From Niallia sp. FSL W8-0635 (GTDB lineage Bacteria > Bacillota > Bacilli > Bacillales > Cytobacillaceae): DNA of 64,000 nucleotides. The notes below the pieces were generated by a model. It was not told the origin of the DNA and did not search any database. It saw only the letters and a list, made by a program, of their open reading frames with translations. The stretch is from assembly GCF_038007965.1 (NCBI RefSeq), contig NZ_JBBOYD010000001.1, forward strand, positions 908,501 to 972,500, read 5' to 3'. The position numbers and the translations under genes are program-made. Positions 24,174 to 38,728 of the stretch are shown here, in pieces. The number at the start of each line of letters is the position of its first letter. The stretch's first letter is position 1.

Positions 24174-27086
24174 ATGGAATTCCTAATTAACCAAGACATG
24201 TTAAAAAACGTAACGACAACGGATGATTCTGGCTCCTTATTTTATCAAGAAAAAGAGGCATTTAGTGGAATACATAAAATAGCTAGAAAGGTTATGGGGG
24301 ACGTGGAGCTAGTATTTGGCTATGCGCCACAAGCGACTACAGATAGAAAAAAGCTTGGGAAGCATGCTGTTTTATATGGAACCTTAGATCATAGCCCAAT
24401 GCTTCTTGAATTGGAAGAGAAAAAGCTGATTGATCTGTCAGAAGTGAAAGGAAAGAGGGAGGTATATTTATTTCAAGTCATCGATCATCCCTTTGAAGAG
24501 GTGGAAAAAGCGCTAGTAATCGCTGGGAGTGATAAACGTGGTACAATCTATGGTTTGTTTCATTTATCAGAGCTCCTTGGTGTTTCTCCATTGGTAGATT
24601 GGTGTGATGTCAAACCGAAGCGGAAAGAGTCATTCTCATTAAATGGAGATTTAAAATATCTTTCGAAAGAGCCGTCTGTTCGTTACCGTGGCTTTTTTAT
24701 CAATGATGAATGGCCAGCTTTTGGAAACTGGACGACGAAGAATTTTGGTGGCTTTAATGCGGAAATGTATGATCATGTATTTGAATTGTTGCTGAGGTTA
24801 AAAGGGAATTATCTATGGCCAGCTATGTGGTCTGCCCGTTTTAGTGAGGATGGACCAGGCTTGTTAAATGCAGAACTTGCAGATGAATATGGGGTAGTCA
24901 TGGGTGCATCCCATCATGAGCCTTGTTTGCGAAATGGAGAGGAATATAAATATTTGCGTGGGAAGGACTCTATTTATGGAGAAGCTTGGAATTTTATTGC
25001 AAATAGAGAAGGGATTACGAAGTTTTGGGAAGATGGTCTGAAGCGGAACGGAAACTTTGAAAATGTCATTACGGTTGGGATGCGCGGGGAAGCGGATACA
25101 ACTATTATGGGGAAAGATGCTACCCTTGCAGATAATATCGAATTACTGCGAGAAGTCATAAAGACGCAGAATCAATTAATCCAAGAAACGATTAATCCCA
25201 ATCTTTCAGAAGTTCCGAGAATGCTAGCTTTATATAAAGAAGTGGAGCCCTTCTTTTATGGGGATGAACATACACCGGGCTTAATCGGCTCCGAGGAGCT
25301 TGAAGATATCATCCTCATGCTCTGTGATGATAACCATGGAAATCTGCGTACCTTGCCAACCGAAGAAATGCGTAGCCATTCAGGTGGGTATGGGATGTAC
25401 TATCATTTTGATTACCATGGCGGACCAATTTCGTATGAATGGATAAACAGCTCTTATCTTCCAAAGATATGGGAGCAGATGACAATGGCTTACGATTTTG
25501 GCGTTCGCGACTTATGGATTGTAAATGTAGGAGATATTGCTACACAGGAATTCCCGTTATCCTATTTCTTGGATTTGGCTTATGACTTTGAAAAATGGGG
25601 AACTTCTGCAAAAAATAAGACAGATGATTATACGAGAAAATGGATTGATACCCAGTTTGACGGCGTATTTAATGAGGAGGAAAAGGAGAAGGTTTTTGAG
25701 CTCCTAACAGGCTACACGAAAATGGCACATAATCGCAGACCAGAGCATATGAATGCTGAAGTTTATCATCCGGTTCACTATATGGAAATAGATCAAGCAT
25801 TAAAGCAAATCGATTATCTTTTAAATGCTGCGGATGAGCTATATAAGCAAGTGGACACAGAGAAATTATCAAAGTATTTCTCTTTGGTCTATTATCCAGC
25901 TGTAGGAAATTTGAATTTGCAGAAGATGTGGCTACTTACCGGGAAAAATCATTATGATGCCAAGCTTGGTAAAGTAGAAGCAAATAAATTAGCGGAACAG
26001 ATTAGAGCGTGTTTGAACAGAGATAGAGAACTAGTAGAGCAATATCATACCATTGATAATGGGAAGTGGTATGGAATGGGGATGTCAGAGCATATCGGTT
26101 TTACAAACTGGAATGAAGAAGGCTGCCAAAATCCAATTGTTATGCAGGTATTGCCTGCTAATAAACCGCGATTAGTCGTTTCAATAGATGGGACCAATCA
26201 GCATTCAGAGGGCCCAGCGTGGCATAATAATACGCTGTATTTAGATGCCTTCCTACAGCCACATATAGAGGAAGCCACATTTACTATTTCTAGCATGAGT
26301 GACAAAAATGCGGACTTTACAATCACTTGTGAAAATCAGTGGCTAACATGTTTGAAGACAAGTGGCAGCTTAGATGGTAGAGAAAAAACAACGGAAGTCA
26401 TTCAGGTGAAGATTAATCGTAAGAAGATGAGCGACGAGACAGAAGGACGTATTGTCGTAGAAATGCCTTGTGGCACATGTACCATTCTAGTATACGCGTC
26501 AAAAAGTGATTACAGGGAATTCTCAGAACGAACCTTTGTAGATACAAATGGCTATATTGCGATAGAAGCAGAGCATTATTTTTTAAACAAGGAAGCGGTG
26601 ACTCGACAGGGGGACATTTACCGATTTGAAGTGCTTGAGGGCTATGGCAAGACATTATCTGCGATGAAGGCTTTTCCGACAACCATGCATTTTAAAGCAG
26701 GGGAGAATGCACCTTATCTGGAATACCATTTTGTCGTACAGGAAGCGGGAACGCATGAAGTAGAATTATATCTGCAGCCTTCTAATCCAGTCACGAAGGA
26801 TAATACGTTATTCTGTGGTATCCAAGCAAATGAGGATGACATCAATATTGTTAATATTATCCCAGAAGAATATATCGTTGGGAAAAGTGACAATTGGGGA
26901 ATGGATGTGCTGAATAATATCCATAAATACTGTCATCGAATCGAGTGTAAAGCAGGATTGAATACACTAAGAATTTATGCAGTAAGCCCAGGATTTGTAT
27001 TGGAAAAGCTAGTAATTTATCCTGAAGGTAAGACGCCGGCAGCTAGTTATTTAGGACCGACGGAAACTTATTATGTGGGGAAGTAA
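24174..27086 (+). CDS. glycoside hydrolase family 115 (xylan alpha-1,2-glucuronidase)
   Basis: A 970-residue protein without a signal peptide. The GH115 catalytic region is recognisable from RYRGFFINDEWPAFGNW, LLRLKGNYLWPAMWSARF, DEYGVVMGASHHEP and GMYYHFDYHGGPISYEW; a C-terminal beta-rich domain of about 150 residues ends the protein. GH115 enzymes remove (4-O-methyl)glucuronic acid from xylan or xylo-oligosaccharides, including from internal positions. Lack of secretion suggests it works on imported oligosaccharides. It is a single gene with a cre site in front and a strong terminator behind. Confidence 0.9.
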   Translation: MEFLINQDMLKNVTTTDDSGSLFYQEKEAFSGIHKIARKVMGDVELVFGYAPQATTDRKKLGKHAVLYGTLDHSPMLLELEEKKLIDLSEVKGKREVYLFQVIDHPFEEVEKALVIAGSDKRGTIYGLFHLSELLGVSPLVDWCDVKPKRKESFSLNGDLKYLSKEPSVRYRGFFINDEWPAFGNWTTKNFGGFNAEMYDHVFELLLRLKGNYLWPAMWSARFSEDGPGLLNAELADEYGVVMGASHHEPCLRNGEEYKYLRGKDSIYGEAWNFIANREGITKFWEDGLKRNGNFENVITVGMRGEADTTIMGKDATLADNIELLREVIKTQNQLIQETINPNLSEVPRMLALYKEVEPFFYGDEHTPGLIGSEELEDIILMLCDDNHGNLRTLPTEEMRSHSGGYGMYYHFDYHGGPISYEWINSSYLPKIWEQMTMAYDFGVRDLWIVNVGDIATQEFPLSYFLDLAYDFEKWGTSAKNKTDDYTRKWIDTQFDGVFNEEEKEKVFELLTGYTKMAHNRRPEHMNAEVYHPVHYMEIDQALKQIDYLLNAADELYKQVDTEKLSKYFSLVYYPAVGNLNLQKMWLLTGKNHYDAKLGKVEANKLAEQIRACLNRDRELVEQYHTIDNGKWYGMGMSEHIGFTNWNEEGCQNPIVMQVLPANKPRLVVSIDGTNQHSEGPAWHNNTLYLDAFLQPHIEEATFTISSMSDKNADFTITCENQWLTCLKTSGSLDGREKTTEVIQVKINRKKMSDETEGRIVVEMPCGTCTILVYASKSDYREFSERTFVDTNGYIAIEAEHYFLNKEAVTRQGDIYRFEVLEGYGKTLSAMKAFPTTMHFKAGENAPYLEYHFVVQEAGTHEVELYLQPSNPVTKDNTLFCGIQANEDDINIVNIIPEEYIVGKSDNWGMDVLNNIHKYCHRIECKAGLNTLRIYAVSPGFVLEKLVIYPEGKTPAASYLGPTETYYVGK

Positions 27087-27101
27087 CATTTAAATAAGGA
27101 A

Positions 27102-27150
27102 AAAGCAAGTAGAGATAAATAGCTTATTTTTCTCTACTTGCTTTATTTTA
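27102..27150. terminator. strong terminator after GH115
   Basis: AAAGCAAGTAGAGA (27102-27115) and TCTCTACTTGCTTT (27131-27144) are a perfect 14-bp inverted repeat followed by ATTTTA. Confidence 0.85.
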
Positions 27151-27281
27151 GTTCTATTTCAGAACAGCCTCTTTTTCATTGGTATTCTATTTTCTTTCCA
27201 TAAACAGACCAATTACCTAGAAACTTAAAGTAAGCAAAATCGTACTATTACCAAAGACGAAAAAAGGAAAGGAAACGATAG

Positions 27282-27974
27282 ATGGGAAACATGACTTTTG
27301 AAAAAGCGGTGAAGGAAGAGAATAAGCGCCAGTGGAAAGATCTTGTACTGGGTATCCTTTATATTGCTTCAGGAATAGCCATTGCCTTTGGGGGATTAGA
27401 GGGAATGGAGCATTTACAACGTAACTATTTTGCTACGGCTGATTCTTTCTTAATAACTACTGTAATGCATCCTCTGTATGAATTGATGATATTCTTGATT
27501 GCTTTGTTAATTATTCCTACCTTTTTAGAATTCATTTTTGTAAATCGGGCGAAATTGACATTTAAGAAGTACGCAAAAAGATTTTTATGGTTGATTTTCC
27601 TTTGTATACCAGTTATGTATTTGGCGTTTTCCAGTTATTTAATAATAGAAGAAAACGGCGTTATTTATGATCCCTTTTGGCCTGGTGAAAAAAAGACATA
27701 CGCGTGGGAAGATATTGATTCGGTAGTTGTTGATAAGGCAAGGTCGAAGCAAAAAAGTTTTGATTACTATGTTAATTTCAAAGATGGAACCAATGTAGAT
27801 ATTTGGGGAGATACAAGAATGAAAATAGAAGAGCTGAAACAAATAGATGATCGAATCAGGGAAAATGGAATTCCCAAATATATCGCCGATCCTCCATATG
27901 AAAATGGGATTAAAGGAAGCTACAAGAAAAATCCAGAAAAGTATAAAATGCTGCAGCAAGTCATCAGTGAATAA
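27282..27974 (+). CDS. hypothetical membrane protein with a C-terminal PH-like domain
   Basis: A 230-residue protein. Hydrophobic helices are seen at about 22-40, 63-85 and 103-123, and the soluble C-terminal half reads NGVIYDPFWPGEKKTYAWED then a strand-turn pattern (VVVDKARSKQKSFDYYVNF), as in bacterial PH-like membrane proteins. The RBS AAGGAAAGG precedes the ATG. It is followed 41 bp later by a gene of the same general architecture. Function unknown. Confidence 0.65.
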   Translation: MGNMTFEKAVKEENKRQWKDLVLGILYIASGIAIAFGGLEGMEHLQRNYFATADSFLITTVMHPLYELMIFLIALLIIPTFLEFIFVNRAKLTFKKYAKRFLWLIFLCIPVMYLAFSSYLIIEENGVIYDPFWPGEKKTYAWEDIDSVVVDKARSKQKSFDYYVNFKDGTNVDIWGDTRMKIEELKQIDDRIRENGIPKYIADPPYENGIKGSYKKNPEKYKMLQQVISE

Positions 27975-28015
27975 TAGGATTATACGACTGAATGGCTACC
28001 AAAAGGAGGTGTCAA

Positions 28016-28750
28016 ATGGAACAGGACATAAATGAACTTTATGCTTTTGATTCTTTCTATACAAGAGAAACGGATTTAACCTATTCTAATCAGTTTAAAA
28101 AGAAAGATAAATGGGGGAATATCATCGGTAGTGTTTTCTTTTTCGGAGTAGCAGTTGCTTTAATTGGGGTGGCTGTCCATGTATATTTAGTAGAAGCCTT
28201 GGTTTGGCCAGTAATACTCATTGGATTATTTACGATATTGCCGATAGCCATTGGGATTGTGTTAGCAAGACATACACGCAAAATCCTTGATTACGACGTG
28301 TCTATTGAACTAGACCAACAAGGTTTCAGCCAAATAATAAAAAATCGAAAAACTCAAGAAGTGCAGGAGTTCCATCTTCCTTTTGAAACAATGGAAAGTG
28401 TGACAATGGGACGGTTTATTGTCGTTCTTACGGGGAGAAAATACGGTCCTGGTACCTATTGGATTTGCATAGAATTAGCCATGAAGGGACGCGCGCAAGA
28501 TGGAAAAATGGCATTGAAACGATTCCCTTTAAAAAATCCAGATGAAATTCAACTGTGGATTAAACAATTTCAACAAAATAATATCCCCATCTATTTTACA
28601 AATACCCTAATAAAAGATCTACCATTAGAAGAATACGACAACATTAAAAAGGTGAAATACCCGAACGAATCAGGAGAGATTTCGCTAGCTTATAAAACAG
28701 AAGGAGTAGTGGCGCCTGTTAGTTGGGAGGGGAAGAGGGTTTATTATTAA
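28016..28750 (+). CDS. hypothetical membrane protein, partner of the preceding gene
   Basis: I use ATG 28016, preceded by AAGGAGGT; the in-frame ATG at 27992 lacks a site. The 244-residue product has two hydrophobic helices (about 38-60 and 66-88), then a soluble domain with ISIELDQQGFS-like strands and a conserved-looking PLKNPDEIQLWIKQFQ segment. As with its neighbour, the soluble part looks like a membrane-tethered PH-type fold. No named family is recognised. The three-gene run 27282-29063 is probably an operon. Confidence 0.65.
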   Translation: MEQDINELYAFDSFYTRETDLTYSNQFKKKDKWGNIIGSVFFFGVAVALIGVAVHVYLVEALVWPVILIGLFTILPIAIGIVLARHTRKILDYDVSIELDQQGFSQIIKNRKTQEVQEFHLPFETMESVTMGRFIVVLTGRKYGPGTYWICIELAMKGRAQDGKMALKRFPLKNPDEIQLWIKQFQQNNIPIYFTNTLIKDLPLEEYDNIKKVKYPNESGEISLAYKTEGVVAPVSWEGKRVYY

Positions 28751-28814
28751 GTGGATATCTACTTATAATAAATCTCCGATGAAAAACAAGAGGAGGATGT
28801 GGCTCTAGGCCATA

Positions 28815-29063
28815 GTGATTATGATGATAGCAATCTATTTTATTATTGGTAGTTTATATTTTTTGTATTACGGGATTAAGCTGAAAAATGATAAGAAAAA
28901 GGATATTAGCTTCCCGTTCATCGTTAGTTTTCTTCTATTTCTATTTGGGACTTTTAGTTTTTTTGATTATGTTATTGGAAAAGTAATAGTTGGCATACCG
29001 CTTATTATCTTCATATTCGGCAATAAATTTTTAAGAAAAATGGAAAGGCGGAAAAAAGCTTAA
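28815..29063 (+). CDS. small hypothetical membrane protein
   Basis: An 82-residue, very hydrophobic protein with three candidate helices (about 2-20, 30-48, 55-70) and a basic tail (RKMERRKKA). The start is uncertain: GTG 28815 or ATG 28821/28824. The good ribosome site GAGGAGG near 28790 instead fits an ATG at 28797 that opens only a three-codon frame (Met-Trp-Leu-stop), so translation may depend on re-initiation. Function unknown. Confidence 0.5.
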   Translation: MIMMIAIYFIIGSLYFLYYGIKLKNDKKKDISFPFIVSFLLFLFGTFSFFDYVIGKVIVGIPLIIFIFGNKFLRKMERRKKA

Positions 29064-29074
29064 TACTTGTGTGA

Positions 29075-29107
29075 AAAAGCACCTACTAGTGATAAGCAGG
29101 TGCTTTT
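29075..29107. terminator. bidirectional terminator
   Basis: AAAAGCACCT (29075-29084) and AGGTGCTTTT (29098-29107) pair exactly, between convergent genes ending at 29063 and 29130. Confidence 0.85.
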
Positions 29108-29129
29108 CTGTGTAAATGTGTAAGTTTCT

Positions 29130-30245
29130 TTAAACTCCAGGAAACCAACCAGGAGAATGGATAATCGCATTCCAAAGAGGATCAGGAATGACAAGCTCTT
29201 TCTGCTTTTCTTTATTAATCACTGTAATAATCGTGTCTTCTTTCCCCTCGGCAACTTTTTGTACCCAATAGGGGTCAATAATAAGCTCTCTGCCTAAAGC
29301 GAGAAGAGGTATTCCTGATTCTAGAGCTTGTTGTGCATCTGCTGCACTGTAAATCGAACCAACTCCGATAAGTGGAACACGATTATTGATTGTTTCAAGC
29401 AAATAAGCGATGCGTGTTTTCGTTAAGTCTTCCACACCTCTTCTTGGCGTGGAATGGAAATCTTGGAGAGAAACATGCAAATAATCCAAGCCTTTGTCTG
29501 CGAGTTTATCGACTAGAGCAAGGGTATCTCCCATTGTAATTCCAGGTGTCTCAGGTTCCTCTGGGGAAAAACGATAGCCTACAATGAACGGAGAGGTGGC
29601 GTATTTGTCTACCACACTTTTTACTTTGTCAATAATCGCTAACGGAAAAGTCATCCGTTTTTCAAGGCTTCCGCCAAAGCGATCTTCTCGACGGTTGGCA
29701 TGGGGAGAGAAAAATTGTTGAATAAGGTACCCGTTTGCTCCATGAATTTCCACACCATCATAACCTGCTTCAATCGCACGTCGTGTTGTTTCCCCGAAAG
29801 CATCAATAATAGCTTCTACCTCAGATTCTGATAAAGCTCGTGGAACAGGATTTCCACTTCCTTCAGCAGGTATATCACTAGCACTTACAATATCTCCATT
29901 TACTAAGTCAGGAGGACACATCCGTCCGCCATGGAAAATTTGGAGAACTGCTTTTGCCCCTTGCTGTTTAATGCTTGAGGCTAATTTCGTTAAGCTAGGA
30001 ATAAAGTCGTCACTATAGGCAGCGAATTCGCCTGGAAACCCTTGACCATTACGCGTAACGTTTGTGCATGCAGTAATTACCATACTGATTCCTGCAGAAC
30101 GATGTGCGTAATAGTTTACTTCATCATCTGTAACAGTTCCATCTTGATTGGAAGAAAAATTGGTCATGGGAGCCATAACCACTCGGTTTTTTAGTGTTAC
30201 TCCATTGGGCAAGGTAAACGAAGATAATAGCTCATTTTTAATCAT
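29130..30245 (-). CDS. NADH-dependent flavin oxidoreductase (Old Yellow Enzyme family)
   Basis: A 371-residue TIM-barrel flavoenzyme. It shows LKNRVVMAPMTNFSS near the N-terminus, a QIFHGGRM strand, EIHGANGYLIQQFFSPHANR with the substrate-binding His pair region, and GGSLEKRMTFPL. It resembles the YqiG-like NADH:flavin oxidoreductases of bacilli. Such enzymes reduce activated alkenes; the physiological substrate is unknown. It is a single gene divergent from the licT operon. Confidence 0.88.
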   Translation of the reverse strand: MIKNELLSSFTLPNGVTLKNRVVMAPMTNFSSNQDGTVTDDEVNYYAHRSAGISMVITACTNVTRNGQGFPGEFAAYSDDFIPSLTKLASSIKQQGAKAVLQIFHGGRMCPPDLVNGDIVSASDIPAEGSGNPVPRALSESEVEAIIDAFGETTRRAIEAGYDGVEIHGANGYLIQQFFSPHANRREDRFGGSLEKRMTFPLAIIDKVKSVVDKYATSPFIVGYRFSPEEPETPGITMGDTLALVDKLADKGLDYLHVSLQDFHSTPRRGVEDLTKTRIAYLLETINNRVPLIGVGSIYSAADAQQALESGIPLLALGRELIIDPYWVQKVAEGKEDTIITVINKEKQKELVIPDPLWNAIIHSPGWFPGV

Positions 30246-30391
30246 CTATTTATGCTCCTTTACAAAAGTATAAGCGTAATCATATACAAATTAATTCATT
30301 ATGTAAATTATATTGCTTTGGTAGTTTTTCCGGTTTTTATTATGAATAAACGCAGGAAACTAGTTTTTAAGATTTTTCAGGAAATATCAAA

Positions 30392-30420
30392 TTGACAGTA
30401 GAAATTACCTATGCTAGACT
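30392..30420 (+). promoter_or_regulatory. sigma-A promoter of the licT-PTS-GH1 operon
   Basis: TTGACA (30392-30397), a 17-bp spacer and TAGACT (30415-30420) predict a start near 30427, so the RAT sequence at 30430 would lie at the very 5' end of the transcript. Confidence 0.7.
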
Positions 30421-30429
30421 GATTTTAAA

Positions 30430-30462
30430 GGATTGTTACCGCTTTATTGTGGGCTATACCTA
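30430..30462 (+). promoter_or_regulatory. RAT antiterminator element 1 (upstream of licT)
   Basis: The sequence begins GGATTGTTACCGC and ends GGGCTATACCTA, matching the ribonucleic antiterminator (RAT) consensus bound by BglG/LicT proteins. Unlike RAT 2, I see no clear competing terminator immediately after it; only CCTATT and AATAGG segments 33 nt apart. Confidence 0.75.
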
Positions 30463-30506
30463 TTTTTTGTTGTAGATGAAGAAAATAAAAGAATAGGGAC
30501 TATCTT

Positions 30507-31343
30507 ATGAATGTATTAAAAGTGATAAATAATAATATTGTATTGTCTAGGAATCAGGATAATCAAGAGCTTGTCGTGATGGGTAAGGGGCTTGGTTTTA
30601 AGAAAAAGGTTGGAGACATTATTGATGAGTCTAAGATTGAGAATATGTATCTCAGTTCAAAAGAGTGGAGTGTCAATAAATTAACCCAAATGCTTTCCTC
30701 GATTCCGATGGAACATATTCAGGTAGCTAATGAAATCATTAGCTTTGCGAAAGTTTCCCTTGGGAAAAAATTAAGTGAGAATATCTTCTTAACATTAACT
30801 GATCATATCAGTTATGCGATTGAGCGCTATCAAAATGGAATGGAAATCAAGAATGCTCTTCTTTGGGAGATTAAACGATTTTATAATCATGAGTTCTTGA
30901 TTGGAAAAGAAGCGTTATCGATTGTAAAAAACCGACTTGGGGTAGATTTGCCAGAAGATGAAGCAGGTTTTATTGCTTTGCATATCGTAAATGCTGAGCT
31001 TGATATGGGAGAAGTAAGCCGAGTTTCTGAAATAGCAAAAGTTATCCAAAATATCCTTAATATTGTGAAGTATCATTTCAAAATTGACTTAGATGAATAT
31101 TCGCTTAATTATGAACGATTCATCACCCACTTGAAATTTTTCTTTCAACGAATGTTTAGTGGTGTTAAATTGGATGATGCAGGAACGTCAAGTTTCATTT
31201 TCATGCTGAAGGAAAAGTACACGGATGAGTACGCTTGTGCATTGAAAATTAGGGAGTACATTAAAAAGGAATTTGGAAGAGAACTAGAAGAAGATGAGTT
31301 AATCTATCTAACGATTCATATAAAAAGAATAACCAGTGATTAG
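30507..31343 (+). CDS. licT: LicT/BglG family transcriptional antiterminator
   Basis: A 278-residue protein with an RNA-binding CAT domain (1-55, MNVLKVINNNIVLSRNQDNQ) followed by two PTS regulation domains. Candidate phosphorylated histidines are in DHISYAI and HIVNAEL (PRD1) and in THLKFFFQR and IHIKRI (PRD2). It binds RAT hairpins to prevent termination and is switched by PTS phosphorylation according to beta-glucoside supply. RATs lie before this gene and between it and the PTS gene, so it controls both itself and the transporter. Length fits the family. Confidence 0.93.
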   Translation: MNVLKVINNNIVLSRNQDNQELVVMGKGLGFKKKVGDIIDESKIENMYLSSKEWSVNKLTQMLSSIPMEHIQVANEIISFAKVSLGKKLSENIFLTLTDHISYAIERYQNGMEIKNALLWEIKRFYNHEFLIGKEALSIVKNRLGVDLPEDEAGFIALHIVNAELDMGEVSRVSEIAKVIQNILNIVKYHFKIDLDEYSLNYERFITHLKFFFQRMFSGVKLDDAGTSSFIFMLKEKYTDEYACALKIREYIKKEFGRELEEDELIYLTIHIKRITSD

Positions 31344-31418
31344 GATTGTTACTGATAATGCAGGCTATACCTAAATGAAACCTCTACTTGTTAGGAGGGT
31401 TCATTTAGGTATTTTTTT
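31343..31418 (+). promoter_or_regulatory. RAT element 2 with overlapping terminator
   Basis: RAT 2 (31343-31375: GGATTGTTACTGATAATG... ending CTATACCTAAA) overlaps the left arm of a terminator: ACCTAAATGAAACC (31369-31382) pairs with GGTTCATTTAGGT (31398-31410), then seven T residues. The two structures are mutually exclusive, the classic LicT switch, here in front of the PTS gene. Confidence 0.92.
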
Positions 31419-31480
31419 ATTCCTTTTAATCTACTACAAATATTTTATGGTTTTATATATAAGAATGGAGGATAAACAAG

Positions 31481-34802
<3,322 letters not shown>

Positions 34803-34888
34803 GCTCAAATAGATAGCAAAAAGTTATTATGTTACCTATCCTGTAGTTAAACTAATTTATGTTTTTTTATAGTAATATTTCAATACAG

Positions 34889-34920
34889 AAGGGTGTACTA
34901 TTTTGGTACACCCTTTTTGT
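34889..34920 (+). terminator. terminator of the licT-PTS-GH1 operon
   Basis: AAGGGTGTAC (34889-34898) and GTACACCCTT (34906-34915) pair exactly, followed by TTTT. The rest of 34921-35395 is A+T rich, contains a cre site and no gene. Confidence 0.85.
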
Positions 34921-35197
34921 TGATTGCAATTATCAACTTTAAAGGAACAAAAATAATAGATTTATGATTAATAGAGTATGTTTAAATTAATACAGAATAA
35001 GTGTCAATCACAATAAAGGTCTAAACTGATTAATTCAATTGTATTATACCTTATTGTTACTTCCAATAATTGTACGGTCAACTAAAGCGTAATTGTTGTG
35101 TGAAATATCTTTTTTAAAATATTGTGTTTATGAGTAGATTTTTTTTAAAACTTAATTAACCATCATACACAGGAGATGCAGTACATACAATATATCT

Positions 35198-35211
35198 TGA
35201 AAACGATTTCT
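35198..35211 (+). promoter_or_regulatory. cre (CcpA) site upstream of GH51
   Basis: TGAAAACGATTTCT matches the cre consensus at 13 of 14 positions, about 185 bp before the arabinofuranosidase start. Confidence 0.65.
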
Positions 35212-35377
35212 AGATGGAGGGAGCGTAGAAGAGTAGAAAATGCTATCATGCTATTTTGTTTACTTTACTACTTTTACTAAGAATAGGATCTTAAAGTAGT
35301 ACGGTTTAGGTGAGTGAACTTATGAAATTGTATGGTTTAATTTGCATCTAAGATTGCTTATTACAAATAAAAATTAA

Positions 35378-36949
<1,572 letters not shown>

Positions 36950-37187
36950 ACATTAAAAATGAAATGTAGCATTAGGAAATACATTTGATTTTTTCATTCC
37001 TACAACAGAACAATCGTTTGAGATGAGGTATCTCTAACCAATTATTTTTCATTTGGTACATAGCACACACTCACCATTATAACGCTTAAGAAAAAATCAA
37101 ATAACTTGTTTCATATTGAATCCTTTAAAACAATGGATTATTAAAGTTATTGTTTCATAGTTTATTACATATTTTGGGAGGTAGTGT

Positions 37188-38597
37188 ATGAACAATGGCA
37201 GTGAGGTCAATACCAATGAAAATTTACAGTCAGTAGATACAACGATAGGGAAGAAAATCGCATTTGGTGAGAGACTGGGATTCGGAGTTGGCGATTTAGC
37301 TGTCAACTTCGTTTGGGCATCAATGGGAATGTTTATTGTTTTTTTCTATACAGACGTAGTGGGAATATCTGCTGCTGTAGTAGGAACGATTATGCTTGTC
37401 TCCCGTTTTTTAGATGGGATTTCAGATGTTGCAATGGGGGTAGTGGTAGACAGAACGAAGTCAAAACATGGGAAAGCAAGACCTTGGATTTTGTGGATGT
37501 GTGTACCATTTGCGGCTTTGACTGTTTTATTATTTACGGTTCCAGATGTTGGCGATACAGGGAAAATTATTTATGCATTCATCACGTATAACATACTGAC
37601 TCTAGCCTTTACTGCAGTAGTTATTCCGTATGGGACACTAAATTCTTTGATAACCCAAGATCAGCATCAACGTTCTCTATTAAATATTTTTAGAATGTTC
37701 CTTGCTCAAATAGGGGTCATTCTTGTTAGTAGTTTGACGCTACCATTGGTGGATTTCTTTGGTGGGACACAAACGGGATGGATTATGACATATATTGTTT
37801 ATGGGATTATCGCTGTTTTCTTGTTTTTATTTACCTTTAAGGCGACGAAAGAAAGGGTACAAATTACACAAGAAAAAACAGAAGAAAAGATACCTTTAAA
37901 AGTTAGTTTAAGGGCTTTATTACAAAATAAATATTGGGCAATGATATTCGGTTTCTTTATCATTTACAGTATGGGAACCGCTCTATGGCAAGGTAGTACC
38001 ATTTATTATGCTCAATACCTACTTAATAATCAAACATTAACAGGTATATTAACAATGGCCATCACTATTCCGGTTATCGTTGGATTCTTCTTCATGCCAG
38101 CACTATTTAGGAGATTTGGGAAAAGAAATATTGTATTAGCTGGTTCGGTTATTTCCATAATAGGTACACTTATTATTATGATCGATATAACCAATATCTA
38201 TTTCGTCATAATTGGGCAAATCATAAGAGGATTAGGAAAATCACCGTTTACAGGGGCATTATGGGCGTTTTTACCGGATACGATAGAATATGGGGAATAT
38301 AAAACAGGTGTTAGAAATGAAGGTTTGGTCTACAGTGCGGGCAGTATGGGACAGAAAATTGGTGTCGGACTTGGAGCAGCTTTAGTAGGATGGGTGTTGG
38401 GATGGACTGGTTATATCGGTGGAGCAGCAGTGCAGTCAGATGAAGCGCTATTCGGTATTAACGCTCTCTTCCTTTACCTGCCACTGGCAACATATGTTTT
38501 ACAATCTATCTTACTATTATTCTATAAATTAGATAAAATCTATCCTCAAGTAGAAAAAGAGCTTTTAGCAAGAAGAAGTAAAATAAATTCCCATTGA
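37188..38597 (+). CDS. glycoside-pentoside-hexuronide (GPH) cation symporter
   Basis: A 469-residue transporter of the MFS-related GPH family with about 12 membrane segments. The signature DGISDVAMGVVVDRTKSKHGKARPWILW and a later TIEYGEYKTGVRNEGLVYS region (with the conserved D/E-Y-G-E-x-x-T-G-x-R) are clear. Family members import melibiose, xylosides or pentose oligosaccharides with Na+ or H+. It lies 239 bp after the GH51 gene, with RBS GGGAGG, and ends at a good terminator. Arabino- or xylo-oligosaccharide uptake is inferred. Confidence 0.9.
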   Translation: MNNGSEVNTNENLQSVDTTIGKKIAFGERLGFGVGDLAVNFVWASMGMFIVFFYTDVVGISAAVVGTIMLVSRFLDGISDVAMGVVVDRTKSKHGKARPWILWMCVPFAALTVLLFTVPDVGDTGKIIYAFITYNILTLAFTAVVIPYGTLNSLITQDQHQRSLLNIFRMFLAQIGVILVSSLTLPLVDFFGGTQTGWIMTYIVYGIIAVFLFLFTFKATKERVQITQEKTEEKIPLKVSLRALLQNKYWAMIFGFFIIYSMGTALWQGSTIYYAQYLLNNQTLTGILTMAITIPVIVGFFFMPALFRRFGKRNIVLAGSVISIIGTLIIMIDITNIYFVIIGQIIRGLGKSPFTGALWAFLPDTIEYGEYKTGVRNEGLVYSAGSMGQKIGVGLGAALVGWVLGWTGYIGGAAVQSDEALFGINALFLYLPLATYVLQSILLLFYKLDKIYPQVEKELLARRSKINSH

Positions 38598-38613
38598 AAA
38601 TAGCTTGAAATAG

Positions 38614-38645
38614 AATGCGTACAAGAGTTGCTTGTACGCATTTTT
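38614..38645 (+). terminator. terminator after the GPH symporter
   Basis: AATGCGTACAAG (38614-38625) pairs with CTTGTACGCAT (38631-38641) and runs into TTTT. Confidence 0.85.
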
Positions 38646-38728
38646 GTATGATGTTGCATGGTGTCAAGTATCTTAAATCAGTTCATTGGTTACTAGTTAT
38701 AATTTTTAGAAAATTAATAAAATTCTCA

